A stretch of 64,000 nt of DNA. Origin: Allacma fusca (taxonomy: Eukaryota; Arthropoda; Collembola; Symphypleona; Sminthuridae). Position numbers and translations under genes: made by a program. Below, piece after piece: positions 1 through 14,000 of this stretch. Each line of letters begins with the position of its first letter. Within the stretch, counting starts at the first letter, position 1. Where the stretch lies: contig OX359250.1 in NCBI GenBank assembly GCA_947179485.1, positions 42,602,600-42,666,599 of the forward strand, given 5' to 3'. The notes beneath the pieces were generated by a model, which worked only from the letters and a program-made list of their open reading frames with translations, made no database searches and was not told the DNA's origin.

Positions 1-53
1 ACAAAAAATATTGAATCACGGTTGCTGAAAGTATTATAAAAATAACTACGTAC

Positions 54-810
<757 letters not shown>

Positions 811-1467
811 TGCTTAGCTACAATTCTCACTGTAAAACTACGATCGGTTGTGAGTTGTGAAAGGAATCTGTAAAAATAAGATAAGACCTCAGAGTAAGTC
901 AGAGTTCGTACCAGAAACCTTGAGGTACAATGTGACGTCAAAACACAATTGTCCAAACACCATGGGATGATCAAGCACAGAAGAGTTCCCATTCATAGAC
1001 TATACACTTATTCAAAATAACTGTGCAAGATCATCTCTCCACAGTATGCTGTCGCATGTCAATAAGTAGTATTTAACATTTGAAAAGCCGAGTAAGAAAA
1101 ATATTCACTAGCCCTTTCATTATCACTAATGATTACTGTCATATTTTCAGTCATGGTTCATGCTCCTGCTTGAGTATAAGTGCGGACCGGTATACCAACA
1201 GACCGTACACTTAACTATACTCAACTTATGCAATGTACAAATTAAAATACAGTTATACACACGTGTCAACCATTCATATCATCTTAACAGATTAAAACAT
1301 AGCTACTTAAGCAATAACCTATTCGGAATTTGTATTCCTTTCTCACATTCCATTGAGCGCCACCATCACCATAGTTATACAACAGGTCAATATACAATTA
1401 CATGGGTAGATACATATGCATGTGTTCCAGTTCAGCATTATTACATTGCAGATCCCACTAAAATACT
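811..1467. other. Upstream flank of adenosine kinase, no gene seen
   Basis: This stretch should hold the 5' UTR and promoter of the minus-strand adenosine kinase gene. I see no clear TATA box at a convincing distance and no conserved ORF. The open frame at 1160-1531 has no recognisable protein features. Confidence 0.4.
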
Positions 1468-2475
1468 CAATGGAACCTCACTGTCACACTGGACCCAAAA
1501 ATGGACCTGTTTTCGGAACGAACCTCACTGAATCCACCTCACTGAAAACATAAACAGTAAACAAAGACGTTCCTCACAAACATCATTGAAATTAAAAACA
1601 GTGATTTACCTCACTCAACACACCTAACAACGATGACCCATCTCAATAAATTCACCTCACGGAATTTAAAACCAGTAAACTACCCTCACTTACCTGGGTC
1701 TAAATAATTTGCGGGGGACGTCGGAATTTCGGCAGACATCTCTAAATGGTCACCACGGACTCTTTAGTTGCACTAAGTGCGTAAACAACAGAGGTTTCTG
1801 AATCTTATCTATTAAAATATTTGTATGCCTACCACGGGTCATAATTTTAAACAGGTGCAAATGAGCATCGTAATAGGATGAGTGCAGTACATCCACTCTG
1901 ACTTGCTATTTTAGCCGAAACTACAACCGCAAGTACTATTTAACTTCCCCTTTATAAATTCATTAAAGGTACGCTGGAAACGAAGGGACTAGTCCAAATC
2001 TTCCTGACACTCTTGAAGAATAATAAAACCACACACGGCTACATTTATTACAATTTAAATGACTACTCTACAATCAAGTCCAAGTGTTGCACTCATCCTA
2101 CTTCCGACCCCCCTCTTTCCACCTATAGAAGATTAAGACCCAAGATTTAATTCCAACTTCCAAATATTTTATAAAATAGGAATCTAGGAACCTCAAATAT
2201 TTACACACCTGCAACCGACTAGTCAGTCAGTCCCCAACGTCTCACTATTTAGTGACCTCTGCCCAAATTCCGACGTCCAATTATTTATATCAAGGTTAGT
2301 AAGGATCCTTACTGGTGAGGTCAGTCTTACTGGAACTTCGGTGAGGTCACTACTGGTTTTTCTAATCACAAATCTTCTGTGAAACTCCGACGTCCCGTAA
2401 ATTGTTCAGTAAGGTAGCTCACTGTTTTTGCTTTCAGATTAATATTAGTGAGGTATCGTAAATCGTAATTAATAT
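1468..2475. repeat. Unclassified repeat with oppositely oriented CCTCACTG-type motif clusters
   Basis: CCTCAC(T/G)-type motifs recur in forward orientation at about 1476, 1523, 1537, 1572, 1609, 1655 and 1683. The reverse complement (GTGAGG) recurs at about 2315, 2341 and 2448. The two clusters face each other across roughly 620 bp that lacks them. This arrangement resembles a degraded fold-back or subterminal-repeat DNA element. I could not fix ends or a target duplication, so the limits are approximate. Confidence 0.4.
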
Positions 2476-4323
2476 TTTCTGTTAGATTTGTTGTGAATAC
2501 AGGTCGAATTTTGGATTCAGTGGAGGTGGGGGGTAGCAGTTCGGTTCCAGGATTTTAATGGGACCCAAAATTGACAGCGAGTTTTTATTCCTGAGGTTGA
2601 CTGCCTTAAGTGATTCCTGTATCTGTAGTTATAAAAAATTAATTACAAAAAATAAATAGATAAATAAATTACTGAGACGTCGATCACCAGCTTGGCTCTC
2701 ACTCTGGAATTTATCTAATTGCACTTGATATGTTGCTCGAATGTTGTAAATGTTACACGTAATAGAGCCAAATCACAACATATTTGTCGGGACGCATGGA
2801 TCAACTAAACCGGTCGAGGAAGAATGTGAAGTTTACATTGTGAACATGCGAGATGGAAGATCCCTGGCCCTATGGATGGGTATGTGATAGAAGATGGGAA
2901 CAACATTTCTCACTCAAATCACTTATTTTAATCTCACATGATAATTCAAGCGCTAAACTGTAATGTGAACTGGCACTCAATGACTCGATATAAGAAGAAG
3001 CTTGTATGCTGCTTGTGACTTGTGCCGTGCCTATATGGCATGGTCCATTATGCTATTGCTCCTACAAGACTAAACACAAGACTCTGCCGACAGACAGAAT
3101 GTGGAGGAACAACTTTGGCGATAATTGCCTTTAATGGTTCCTTACAGTGGGCCGACATTTGAGTTATAGGATAAAAATAATTAATGCAATTAATGCACAT
3201 TACTAAAAATAATTGCGTAATAATTTCAACACTACTCTAATAAAGTATATATTATCTACAATGATTTTAAATGTGTTTGTAATGCATAATTTGTAATTAT
3301 TATGCATCAATTTATATTTATTTTGGAGGGATTGTATATTGTATTATTGGAAGTCAAAGTATAGCCACATATTAATGATAGCTACTTACTACAGGTAAAT
3401 ATTGTTTTTGCAACCGGCTTCAAAATAAGCCCTACAGTCAATATTGACTCGTCTCGAACGTGTGATTCAGGCTTACAATTGTTTTGACAAATAATTGTAG
3501 CGGAATTTACAAAACTCGAAAGTTTGCCGATTTTGGGCGAAATATATGCGATTTTAACAAGTACGATTTTCATTTCATAACGCATGCTTTTAAATGGGTT
3601 CTCCAATGAAAACGGTACTTTTTAGAATAGAGCCAAATGATATGTCGCTGTAAACATGAGTTGCTAAGTAACTTCGCTTGCAATTTGCAGCTCCTGTTTT
3701 TTTGGCTTGCGAACTTGCGATGTGGTGTGGTGTGTGCATAGAATCAGGATCTGGGGCACTGTGAGATTTTGTAAACATTTGTTTTAAAATTGTAATGGGC
3801 ACGACATGAGCTAAATATTTTCTGAGATAAAATTATGTTTTCTGACACCAATAATTTTTAAGTTTATCAAAAATAATTTATTGAAACGAGAAAAGTAATA
3901 GTTTGAGCTATTTTATTAGCTAGCAAAATAATAAGGTAGGAAATAATCGTTTGTAGAATAGATATTATAGAGTGAGATATTCTTTTGAGTGCAGCCTGAC
4001 AAGAAGTTGGAAAAGTTGACAATCGAAGTCAAAGAAAAAGACCTTGGCCTTGCTATTATTGTGGCAAAAATTTACATACGTTTTTATTTTTTGGTTTCTT
4101 GCCACTTTGAATTTTGACCCCTGCATCTTTTAAAAATAGAATCACCAGGAGCCTCATTTTGTAACCCTTTCTATCTCAAGCCAACATTTCATTTATTATG
4201 TACTATTCCAGTGTACTTTGTATGAATGTGAAAAAGTGAATGTTTGAAATGAAGACGCCAGTGAAATGGACTCTTTAGCAATTAGTAATTAGTATAGGTG
4301 TTGTGTAGTGTTTAATTAAATAG
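2476..4323. other. Intergenic, nothing recognised
   Basis: AT-rich sequence with short open frames only. Minus-strand frames at 3382-3802 were examined and show no domain or convincing exon structure. No tRNA, microsatellite or transposon end was seen. Confidence 0.4.
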
Positions 4324-4411
4324 ATGGCGTTATATTTAACGATAATTTTACAAGTATTCGGGGTACAAGCTGCCATTGATCACAGCATTGGTTACTTCCC
4401 GGCAGACATGT
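4324..4411 (+). other. Candidate signal-peptide exon of the Reeler/b561 gene
   Basis: A short open frame starting at ATG 4324 encodes MALYLTIILQVFGVQA, a typical secretory signal, followed by DHSIGYFPADMC. This resembles the start of a Reeler domain. It sits about 235 bp before the first phase-supported exon. The only nearby donor (GTCTGA at about 4412) is poor and its phase does not match cleanly, so the link is tentative. Confidence 0.35.
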
Positions 4412-4645
4412 GCGTCTGAATTTTCTAAATGTTCGAAGTCCCATTTTAATCGAAAATTTGAATTTCTGACAAATTTTTTTGCTAATTCAATGCACACAAC
4501 TTATGTATCAGATTCATTTCACTTGCAATTAATTTATATTCTTTTAACTTTTTTTACAGATCTCCAGGTTTGCTATTTGCGTTCGCTTCATTCTGTTAAT
4601 TCATCAAACTAAAGCGAATTTAATTTATAATTTTGATTGCTTCAG

Positions 4646-7600
4646 GTCTCAAAAGCATTGGAATTGAACCGTTTTTGAGTGAGAAAGCAGCAAAGAGTGG
4701 TTAGTTGGTTATTGTCCTTGTGGCTTGCTTACGTTTACATCTTTATTCCTGGATCCCCATCCAAATATCTACCAGTAATTTATTAGTATTGCATTTTCTG
4801 AAAGAAAATAATCACCTTTTATTGTAATTTTATTATCAGTCCTAAGAGTTCGGGATTCAAAAAACCAAGAATTAAAGTTATACCTGTACCCAGTATATTA
4901 TAAAGGAGAACCGTTGTTTGCTTGGTTTCGAGTACAAGGAAAGATTAACAATGGAGGAATACGCTGGTTTGCTATTCAAGCAGAGTCAAAAGAGTCCAAA
5001 CATTCAGTGGGTGAATTCTTTCACCCTGAATTTATTTCGGACAAGAGCTCATGCTTTAGTAGCTTAACCTACTCATCTGTTCCTTCGGATCCAGAGAAGT
5101 TAACGAAATATAACTTCCTGCCCAGTTTGTACTCACCTAACCCTAGTGTGACGGTAAAATACTACAGGATTTTATTTGCCATGTAATTTCTAGGGATTTA
5201 AAAAGAACTCAAGATTTTTAATCGTAATGATAATCTTTATTCATTCATTTACCGGATGGAAGGTCCCCGTGGGGTTTGTTTTTAAAACTGAGAATCCGTC
5301 AAGCTTTCCTTCTGAGATCAACTTGCTTTGGAGGATGAGTATGTCATTGTGTGGATTTGACGATAAAAATCCAGTTCTTTTTAGGTTCGTTTTATAATTA
5401 AATTAAAGACACCTATTTTTACAAAAAATCACACGCATAGTGTACTCTCCCTGTAAGGGACATGATTCTCAGTTACCTTTCTTCTCTTCTTATAAGACAA
5501 AAGCTAATTGGAAGGGCTTGCTATTAGAAGAGGGACTTATTATATAGGGACAACAATTTAATATTATAATTAGTATATACAATTTTATTCATGTTTGGTT
5601 TAAGTGTTAACACATTATCTAATAGTGTTCTTTTGATTCCTATTTCAGGGGATATGCTTTGAATCATGGTAAATTGCACAGATGTTTATTTAGATTACGT
5701 GTGTTTGTATCATTGCTGAATGCTAAAAATGACACAAGAAAATCCTTCTATGTGTTTCAGATGATTCTACGGGATTAGTCACAGCTGAGACCCCTGAGAT
5801 TCTGTACAAAGACTTCTTGTACGGTGCACATGATCCTAAACCACCCAAAAATGCGGACCTATCTTGCAACTCGCAACAAATGCCTCAGTGGGTAGAGGGC
5901 GTCACGAATACCATGAATTTAAAAGACGCTTCATCAACATGCTCGGATGCATTAAAAGATCGTCCTTATGACCACTTCTATGGCCGGTGTAATATTTACA
6001 GAAATTCTTCAAAACCATCAGAAGTTTATGAATGCAAGGGGAACAACAAGTTTTACTCGTCTCTCCCTGCACAAACTGCTGCAACTGCAAGAGCAGGTTC
6101 ACTGACACCGGATCTTATTTTCTGCATCGGACCTAACTCAACCTGTACGGGGATATATGAAATCTTGGAAGCCAAGGGAATAGCCACTACATCTTATTTG
6201 GGCTCAGTAATAATGGTCAGTATTTTGTACTGTTTGTCTCTAAAATATCCTCTAAATCATGAGTTGCAAGACAAATAATGTAGCATGGAGATTGTTTTTA
6301 CAAATGCCTATTTTTCAGGAAGCAAGAGAAGCTCATGGCATATTGATGGTCATAGTGACCTTTTTCCTTATTCCAGTGACCAGCTTCACAACAAGATATT
6401 TCAAGGAGACTTTCCTCACCAGAAGAGTCCTCCATAACCACATCTGGTACTGTGTATGTGAGTTTTTGATTTATGATTGAGAGTTGCGTTCGGGTCAATC
6501 AATATGAACTTGAACTTGAATTGCAAATGAAAATCTAACTTTGATTCTCACTATGGGGTAGATACTAGTATGGTTTATAGGAGGTCCTTGATATCCAAGG
6601 CTGATTCCTGCTTGCACTTGTGTAATTGACCAAAAAATGCTAGGAAAAAAGCAATTAAGTATAAACTAGACCCGAACGTGTCTTGAATTGAGAAATGTCG
6701 GGTAAATATTATTTGTACACTTTAACTTGAGCGCAGCTTTGCTTGAATTTTATGGAAATCTTTTGTGTTCAAACATAAACTTTATTCTATCAACTTTCAT
6801 TGATTTTAGGTTCACCTTGTGGGAATTTTGCATGCATTTATTGGGACCGTTACAAGCATGTTCGTAGCTACCAGAGCTGGATCAATTTACGGGACCAATC
6901 GTGATAATAAAGCTCTAATTCACAGAATCTTTGGCTGGGTATCAGTGGGCTGTTTTATGTTACTGATTTTACAGAACGGATTGCGACTAACTTGTCGAAT
7001 TCCGAGAATGTTGTGTATATTTTGTCATTTCCTCCTGGCAACTCTCGTCTACTATGGTTTCAGTGAGTTTCCATTTCCTCAGCCTAGACTGAGTCTTTCT
7101 CTACTGCACATCCGGACACTTATTGTAGTTTCAGAATCTGAAAATAGTTATCTCGATAATGGGATTTTAAATTTCAGTTGCCGTCTGTATTCTATCATGC
7201 TACATTCCTGGGTCTCCTTCTAGCTTACGCCCCATTCGTGAAGATATTGATCTCGAAACAGTGACATTTTTAGCCTTATTTTGGGTCTTCTTCGATATTG
7301 TAATGCACGCAGTTATGATGGTAATTGCTATTTAGATTTCCTGTCCTTCTATTGATACCGAGTTAAAAATCACTGTACAGTTTGACGTGTTTTTAATTAA
7401 CAAAAAAATGTTTATGATGAAGCACTTCATTGAGAGATCCGATTGGGAGATGGACTTGGCTGGTCCCAGGTTTTACATTTGCAATCGCTACTTAGGATTC
7501 TTTTTCTTCCCCGTTCTTCCAATTGACACTGAAGAGGATGCACCGGTGAGCACAATGGTGTAGTCATTATATTAAAATTGACGCTCTCACATGTTGTTTT

Positions 7601-7818
7601 ATTTGACTAAATTTATTTTTTATTTTTAGGGGCGACAATTCCGGGAGTACATGCAAGCTGCATATACCATAGTGGCGTTTGGGAACACTTTGATTATATC
7701 AGTGATTATTGGTACCCATCCCGACGTAATGTTTTTGGGACATATGGAGCTGACACATAATATGCAAGGGCACTTACTGGACCCTGATGTGCTGCCAGTA
7801 ATCCAGACTAATGTTTAG
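4646..7818 (+). CDS. Reeler-cytochrome b561 membrane protein (ferric-chelate reductase 1-like)
   Basis: Predicted multipass transmembrane electron-transfer protein of the FRRS1/SDR2 type, which moves electrons across membranes by haem b. Supported exons are 4646-4699, 4894-5153, 5761-6215, 6319-6453, 6810-7062, 7178-7320, 7381-7545 and 7630-7818 (stop TAG). All junctions agree in phase except between 5153 and 5761, where a small exon is probably missed. The first part has Reeler-like features (WFRVQGKI, then VGEFF and a CFSSLTYSS block). The last five exons form the b561 core: EAHGILMV, LHNHIWYC, HLVGILHAF and LIHRIFGW supply the expected histidines within hydrophobic helices, and two further helices follow. 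A candidate signal-peptide exon starts at ATG 4324 (MALYLTIILQVFGVQA), but its donor is unclear. The 5761 exon is Cys-rich and does not clearly look like the DOMON domain expected there. Confidence 0.68.
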
Positions 7819-8081
7819 ATATAACGTCCAATGCGCTTCTAAATAGCTTGCGGTAATAGCTCCACGACTAATTTTGAAAAGAAAATGAAAGCAAAACATT
7901 AACATAAAAAATTAAGTACTAATTATTTATGCAAACACAAAAGAGACTGTCGTGTAATTAGGTACTTTAGATGTTATTAAACTCAATTTTTATTGTTGCG
8001 TTATTATTATCAAACATAGTTTCTTCTATCATATGATTTTAGACTTATTTGCAAACTTCTAACCTTGCTAGAAATTGTTGT
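7819..8081. promoter_or_regulatory. Convergent 3' ends with opposed polyadenylation signals
   Basis: The 263 bp between the stop of the plus-strand b561 gene and the stop of the minus-strand peptidase gene contains ATTAAA at 7976-7981 on the plus strand and AATAAA (minus strand) at 7989-7994. The two signals lie 7 bp apart, so each 3' UTR is expected to overlap the other. Confidence 0.5.
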
Positions 8082-11000
8082 TCAACTTTTTTTAACGGCA
8101 TTTGTTGAAGTACTACTACCTAGCACACGATCAGCATGCTGATCCAGAAGAGCTGAGGGCTGCCTTTGCATTCTATTAATAGCTGCCAAAGGTTGAGTGT
8201 GGTTTTGTATTTTCCCTGAGGAATAAGTCCGAAGATGCATAGCAGAGTTGGCTTTTCCGTGCAGTGATGAAACCGTTGCTGGTAGATGGTATAACACTGG
8301 AACACATAAAAGTGAAGCATAAAATTCATGATACATGAATTCACAATACTATGATGAATTGATGATCAGTATACTAATGACGGGTTTTATGTAAATAATT
8401 ATTGATTATATTTACCGGGTAGTAGTGAAACATTGCTGGCGTGGCTGCTAACATTAGAACTTTTGGCGAATTTTCGGAATGATTTATTCGCCAAGGACTT
8501 GATGCAATGCTGCATTTCTTTAACAACTACTTGCCTCATCCACTTTCGCAAATCCGGAGTATGACATTCTGCAATTAGTCTGCGTTTCCCATGTCTACCT
8601 TGCATGTTCCTGGTTTCCGATGATGTTTCACCGAGAGATGGCAGCGGTGATACTTCCAGTGTACTTACTTCATTTTGTTGTTGTGATTCGTCCAAGTTGT
8701 CCAGGGCGATTTGTTGTACACATTCTAGTGCCGCATGTGTTTCAGTGTCATCTGCTATATTCGAAGTGCTTCCAGACTTGAGAGGACTGGATGCCACTGC
8801 CAGTTCAACGTCAACGATCGAAGGATGGCTTGTACCTGTGATTTCATTCAAATGTTCCAAGGAGTATGCTACAGGCACCACCGATTCTGATATAGCCGCT
8901 TCCAGCCGTTCAATTATTTGGGATATTTGGCTTTCTGGTATATAAATACTCGGCTCGTTGACTGTTGGTATGGACAACTTGGGTATAACAATTGGCGGAA
9001 CTTCGATTGATGGCGGGGAAGGTGCTTCTGGGAAGATTTCTACATCTTCGCCGATATTTGAGGGAACTGTGGGGTTTAGGGAATTTTGCATTTTTTGGAC
9101 ACCATCGACATCGACTGGCGTTTCATTCGCATCGTTATGTGATTTGTCTTCAGTAACTTCTGGTGTTTTTATTTTTTCTTTGCCCTCAAAAGGAACCTTC
9201 ATTGTTGTATCTATGATTGACTGCTTATTTGAGGCTTTTCCAAAGGAGTTTAAAACTTTTTCTAACGATTTTTTGGATTTATTTGTAGTGATACTAGAGC
9301 GAGATTTCTTTTTGTTGATTGATTCCATCTTCTGAAGGTTTATTTTGGAGTTTCGACCCTCCAGCTTGATTCGCACAACTTTTTCGTCAGATTTCTTTTG
9401 CCGAACTTTCTCATTAGATTTCTTGTGTACTTTGTCTTCAGATTTTTTAAGTCGTACTTTTATTTCAGATTTTTTAAGCCGTACTTTTTCTTCAGATTTT
9501 TTAAGACGCATTTTGTCTTCAGATTTTTTAAGCCGTACTTTGTCTTCGGATTTTCTAAGCCGTACCCTTTCTTCGGATTTTCTTAGTCGAACTTTTTCAT
9601 CAGATTTTCTTAATTTTACTCTTTCTTCTGATATTTTAAGCCGAAGTTTTTCTAAGGATTTTCTGTGTTTAGAATTTTCAGATGCATTTATGCTGCTTTC
9701 GACGGACTTAGATGACCGTTTCTTGTTCAAAATTTTAACTTTGGAGGATTTATTTACTCCATTTTTTTGCAATGAATAATTAACTATCCCACCACCACTT
9801 AACATGCTCCGCTTTGAATTCCTTGCTCTAGCTCTGGCTACTGCTACAGAAGAAAGTATGCGCTTTTCATTTATATCAGGATCCTTAAAATGCTTCCTTA
9901 TGCTAGTGTAGTTTCCAAGGCGAATGTCCATGATACGGAGGATGTTTTCAGTCTTTTTTGGTAATGTCCACGTAGGTACACTATTGGAGTTAAACCGATT
10001 AGGGTAAGTGTGACCAAGTGCCCCGTACGGAGAAATCGCACGTGGTAATGTTCCTGCCCCCAACGATAAACGTTTCTCAGCTCTAGTGACTTCAGATAAG
10101 GTGTGGTTGGGTCCATAACTCAGAGAAAAGTGCATGAAAGGCATAGTGGATCTGTATGAACGTCCCGCCTCCAGGGGACTGAGCGATTTTGCCTTCTGAA
10201 GTTTAGGTTGAGTGGTACCCAGCTGCTGGAAAGTAACTTCCATGATCTTATCTACGGGACCAGTACCCTTTCCTTGAGGTTTCTTCAAAATCGGCGTGGG
10301 AACCTCATGCTGACTCCGTTTTTGAATGTCTTCGGATGTTCTTAAGACCCGGAAAACTGGCTCTACTGATTGGGAAGTATTGGGCACTGCAGCCATTTTA
10401 GATTTGAAACCCTGTGGTAAGGATGTTTTGGGGGAGACTTCTTGCAGTGATCCATTTTTGGGTGGTGGTATTGAAGGAGGGTTAGAAGAGTTTCTATTTA
10501 GTTGAATAGGTGATAAATGTGGGTTTTTCGAAGAAACTCTTGCTTGCGTTTGTTGAGCAAGTTTTGACTGCAGAATAGATTTTACATGATCTTCATGGTC
10601 AAGTTTGATTTCACTTATGACAAATACGGTGTATTCAACATTGTGTAGATTCATGTTGGGTATTTCTCCGTCGAAATATTTCTTGATGTTAATCAACCTT
10701 CTAATTTCCTTTTCAACGTCGTGCACAGTACATGTTAGAGCATTATCCTGGATGATGCGAGGAGGCGTTTTCCTTTTCCTTACAGGATGGGAATATGGAA
10801 TTATAGTTGTCGGGACTTCTTTTTCAAGAGAAGCCTCTTCGTCTAGGATTTCTCGCAATGTTTTTAGCCGTCGAATTTCATATTGCAAACTGAATTCTGG
10901 GGGCACATGTGGCTTGATAGGGGCTTCTAAATTCTGTGTATCATCTTCAGTTGATTTTGAAACTTTTGTCTTATACTTTTTTAGCTGCGTGTCATACTCT

Positions 11001-14000
11001 AAATACTTTTTTAGGTTTCTCAGTCGCCGTATTTCTTGCTCAAAATCAAAATCGTAGTCTCGGAAGTCCAGATCCTCGCGAGGAATTGCAAGTTGTCTAG
11101 GGTTTGATGAAATCATCCGATTTTTACTTTTGCTACCACTCGGTAAATCATTTATAGAGTCCTGACGAAGGTTCCTGGTGTAGTTGAGTCGTTCTTTATT
11201 GATCAGCCGTCTCCAATTGTCATTTTTCTGCTGATCCGTTAAAAAGAAGGGAGCCCCACTGACCCCAGATGTGGCTGGACGAGCCACAACTGAATTTTTA
11301 CGAATGGCTATGTTGTGTTTACTTATGTTATTCTTGTTTCGATTATGAGCCAGTCCTTGTTCAATGTAAGAATACCTACTGCCTAAAATAGACTGAGGGT
11401 CTTTGGAACTTTTCAGTTTTGAGGACATGTCAATTTTCAGCTTATGCTCCAGTGTTTTTTTCCTGTAAGAGCTCAGAGACACAGTAGCAGAATTCGCCAA
11501 GGAACCAGTAGTTTTAGGTCGTTGATTTGTTTTTGATGTGAGTCGATTGGAACTAGAGATTGAGTTGGACTGATGATGATGGTGATGGTGATGGTGAGAA
11601 TGCTTCGTAACCGAGAGCTTGCTTTCCGGAGATTTTTTTTGCTTGACATGTTCTGCGGTTGGAGGCATCTGGGCTGGCATATTTGATAAAGTTTTCATGA
11701 TAGACTCAAACAACTTGCTTGTGATTTTATTTTCCTGGGGTTTGGAATTAGAAAGAACTGCGGATGAAATTGGATTTAATTTTTCCGATCGAGACTGCTG
11801 CTCTTTCTCAAATGGTTGAAAGGCGCTACTTAAAGACTTTGTTCCTTTTTCTAAGGTCGTATCTGGAATCTCAATTGCATCTGCGCTCGTGTTTTGAAGC
11901 AAAATCACATTCTCTTTTTCTATCGAGGATGCTACCAAAACAGTGATTCTCTTTCGCTCGGAACCATTTGGAGTGATCCGATTCTATCGACATGGAATTC
12001 ATTTCAAATTACTCAAAACTGACAGAATATAAAAACAATATTTTTCTGTCTACCTTATAAAATTCCGCGACTTGTTCTAAAGTAATTATTTCCAATTCCA
12101 AAATTTCTTTAGCATTCCTCTGAAAATTATAGGTTTCCCGTAATATTTCTTCGAAAAGAAATCGGCTAGAGTGTTTAAAAGATTTTGTTTTCTCTATCTT
12201 CCGCAATTTGAGCTCTCTCTTTACATGACTGAAAGCCTCCGGGGACATGTTTAAAACGTAACTCTCCATATTTTTCAGGAACTCCTCAATGCACGACTCC
12301 ATTTCCGCAGGGTCCCTTTCTTCTTGCAAAATAATCTCAAAACCTACATTCGCTTTGGACTTTCGCACTTCCGTCCAGACCAACTGATCCGCAGTACGAA
12401 GCATTTCCATAGCAGGCTGCCTTAGAATCGTTGCTACAAACTCCGTTAGGATTGTTTCTTTGACTTCTCCACAACCCGTTTGAAGGTAGGTGACGCAACT
12501 TGACTCAACATGAGCGGGATGCTGGGCGTGGTAAATGGTGTAGCTATCTGAAACACAAAATTTTGTAGACAACATTGAGATTTCTTGCCCCAGAAAGCCA
12601 GGTCCAAGCGAATTCTAAAATAGCAAAAATACTACTATTAACTATAATATTAACTGAAAGGTAGAACTGCCTCCTGAATTGTCAACAAGCTGAGATCTGT
12701 AACAGGCCCGGAACCGAAACTGTCAAAGTATTTTACACTTGTCTGGTAAATTCTGTGGGCTTCCTGTAAAGATACACAAATGTTTTTTTTACTTTCACAT
12801 TTAATGATCTACTTTTAGGGGAAATGAGATTTCTCTTACATATTCAGTCAAGTTCCCATAAAGAAACCATTGCAGTCTTATTTTACGTAGAAACTCCTGG
12901 CAGAAGTACATAAGTTTATTTGGGTCCAGATCTTCTGCTTTGCAAAAAATCATAACAGCGATCAAAATGTGTGCAAAGAACTGAGCTTAACAAATGGTAT
13001 TTGTACTTTCAGAAGTAAGCATGATTTCATACCGTTCAGGGCCAGCAGCAATTGTTCAGGATTCCAAGTATGACTATTCAATAGCTCTCGGACGTATTCC
13101 ATTGCATGTATATATGGCTCCTCGTTCCTCCAATTATTCAGATTCTCTCTACAAGCTTCCTTGATATCTTGAAAGCGAATGCTCACTTTACCCGTAGAAC
13201 AAAACTGGAATAATGAGCCCAGAACAGTGTTGAAATAAAGGTGTATTTTGTTGTCGTAGCCATGAACAGTTATCTGGCAATTCAGGAAACTTCCTTTAGA
13301 CGGTTCATTTAAAAATAGAAGAATCTACGATATTAAGACTATATGAAGGAATACAAATAACTGTCCCAACATTATGAATATCTAAATGGGGACTAATATT
13401 CTTGCTCTTATAGGTCCCTCTGGTCTTATATGGTTAGAGTACTCTCAAAGGGCATAAAATGATTTTCTAATTCTTTTCTGATTCTCTAATTATTAGAGCG
13501 CAAGTATTTACAATATCTTCATTGCAGTATCTAACAAAACCTTTCCTGCTCGTACTTACAGTCAAACCAGTCAAAGAAGCTTCAATTTTATGGTATAATC
13601 CAGCATGTCGAGCATCGCTTGCAATTTCAGTCAATGAATCGTTCAGTATTTTTTCAATGAGGCGTGTTGAATTAAAATGCATTGCGTCAAGACGTGGGAG
13701 TGGACTGAAAATTAAAAAATCGTTATTTCACTTTCCAATTGCAATATCTCCCTCATGTCCTTACAGAATGTTTACCTCAAAATTACTACTGTGATTAGAG
13801 CGGTTGGAATTGTAAACTCGTGATCCTGCAAGAACCAAACCTGGGAGGTAGAATCTTCTGTAATGACTCGAGGAACATTACGTCTTACCTACAAATACAC
13901 AATCTAAAAGTAGTAAAAATAAAAAAAGGCAGCTTTTCAGTGATGACATAATTTATATTAACTTTCAAATCTCTTGGTTTAATTTGGAACGATTCCGGGA

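Noticed and set aside
1160-1531. 123-codon open frame on the plus strand
   Set aside because: Composition is odd for a protein, no domain is visible, and it runs into the CCTCAC repeat.
3382-3802. Two minus-strand open frames that might be exons
   Set aside because: No recognised motif and no consistent donor/acceptor phase between them.
8604-11946. Plus-strand open frames opposite the peptidase tail
   Set aside because: They mirror the low-complexity repeats of the minus-strand exon and have no independent features.
11900-11983. Treating the 1,179-codon frame at 8399-11938 as a separate gene
   Set aside because: It has no ATG at its beginning (TTG), the frame is open to a splice acceptor at 11983, and the residues there complete the peptidase fold.
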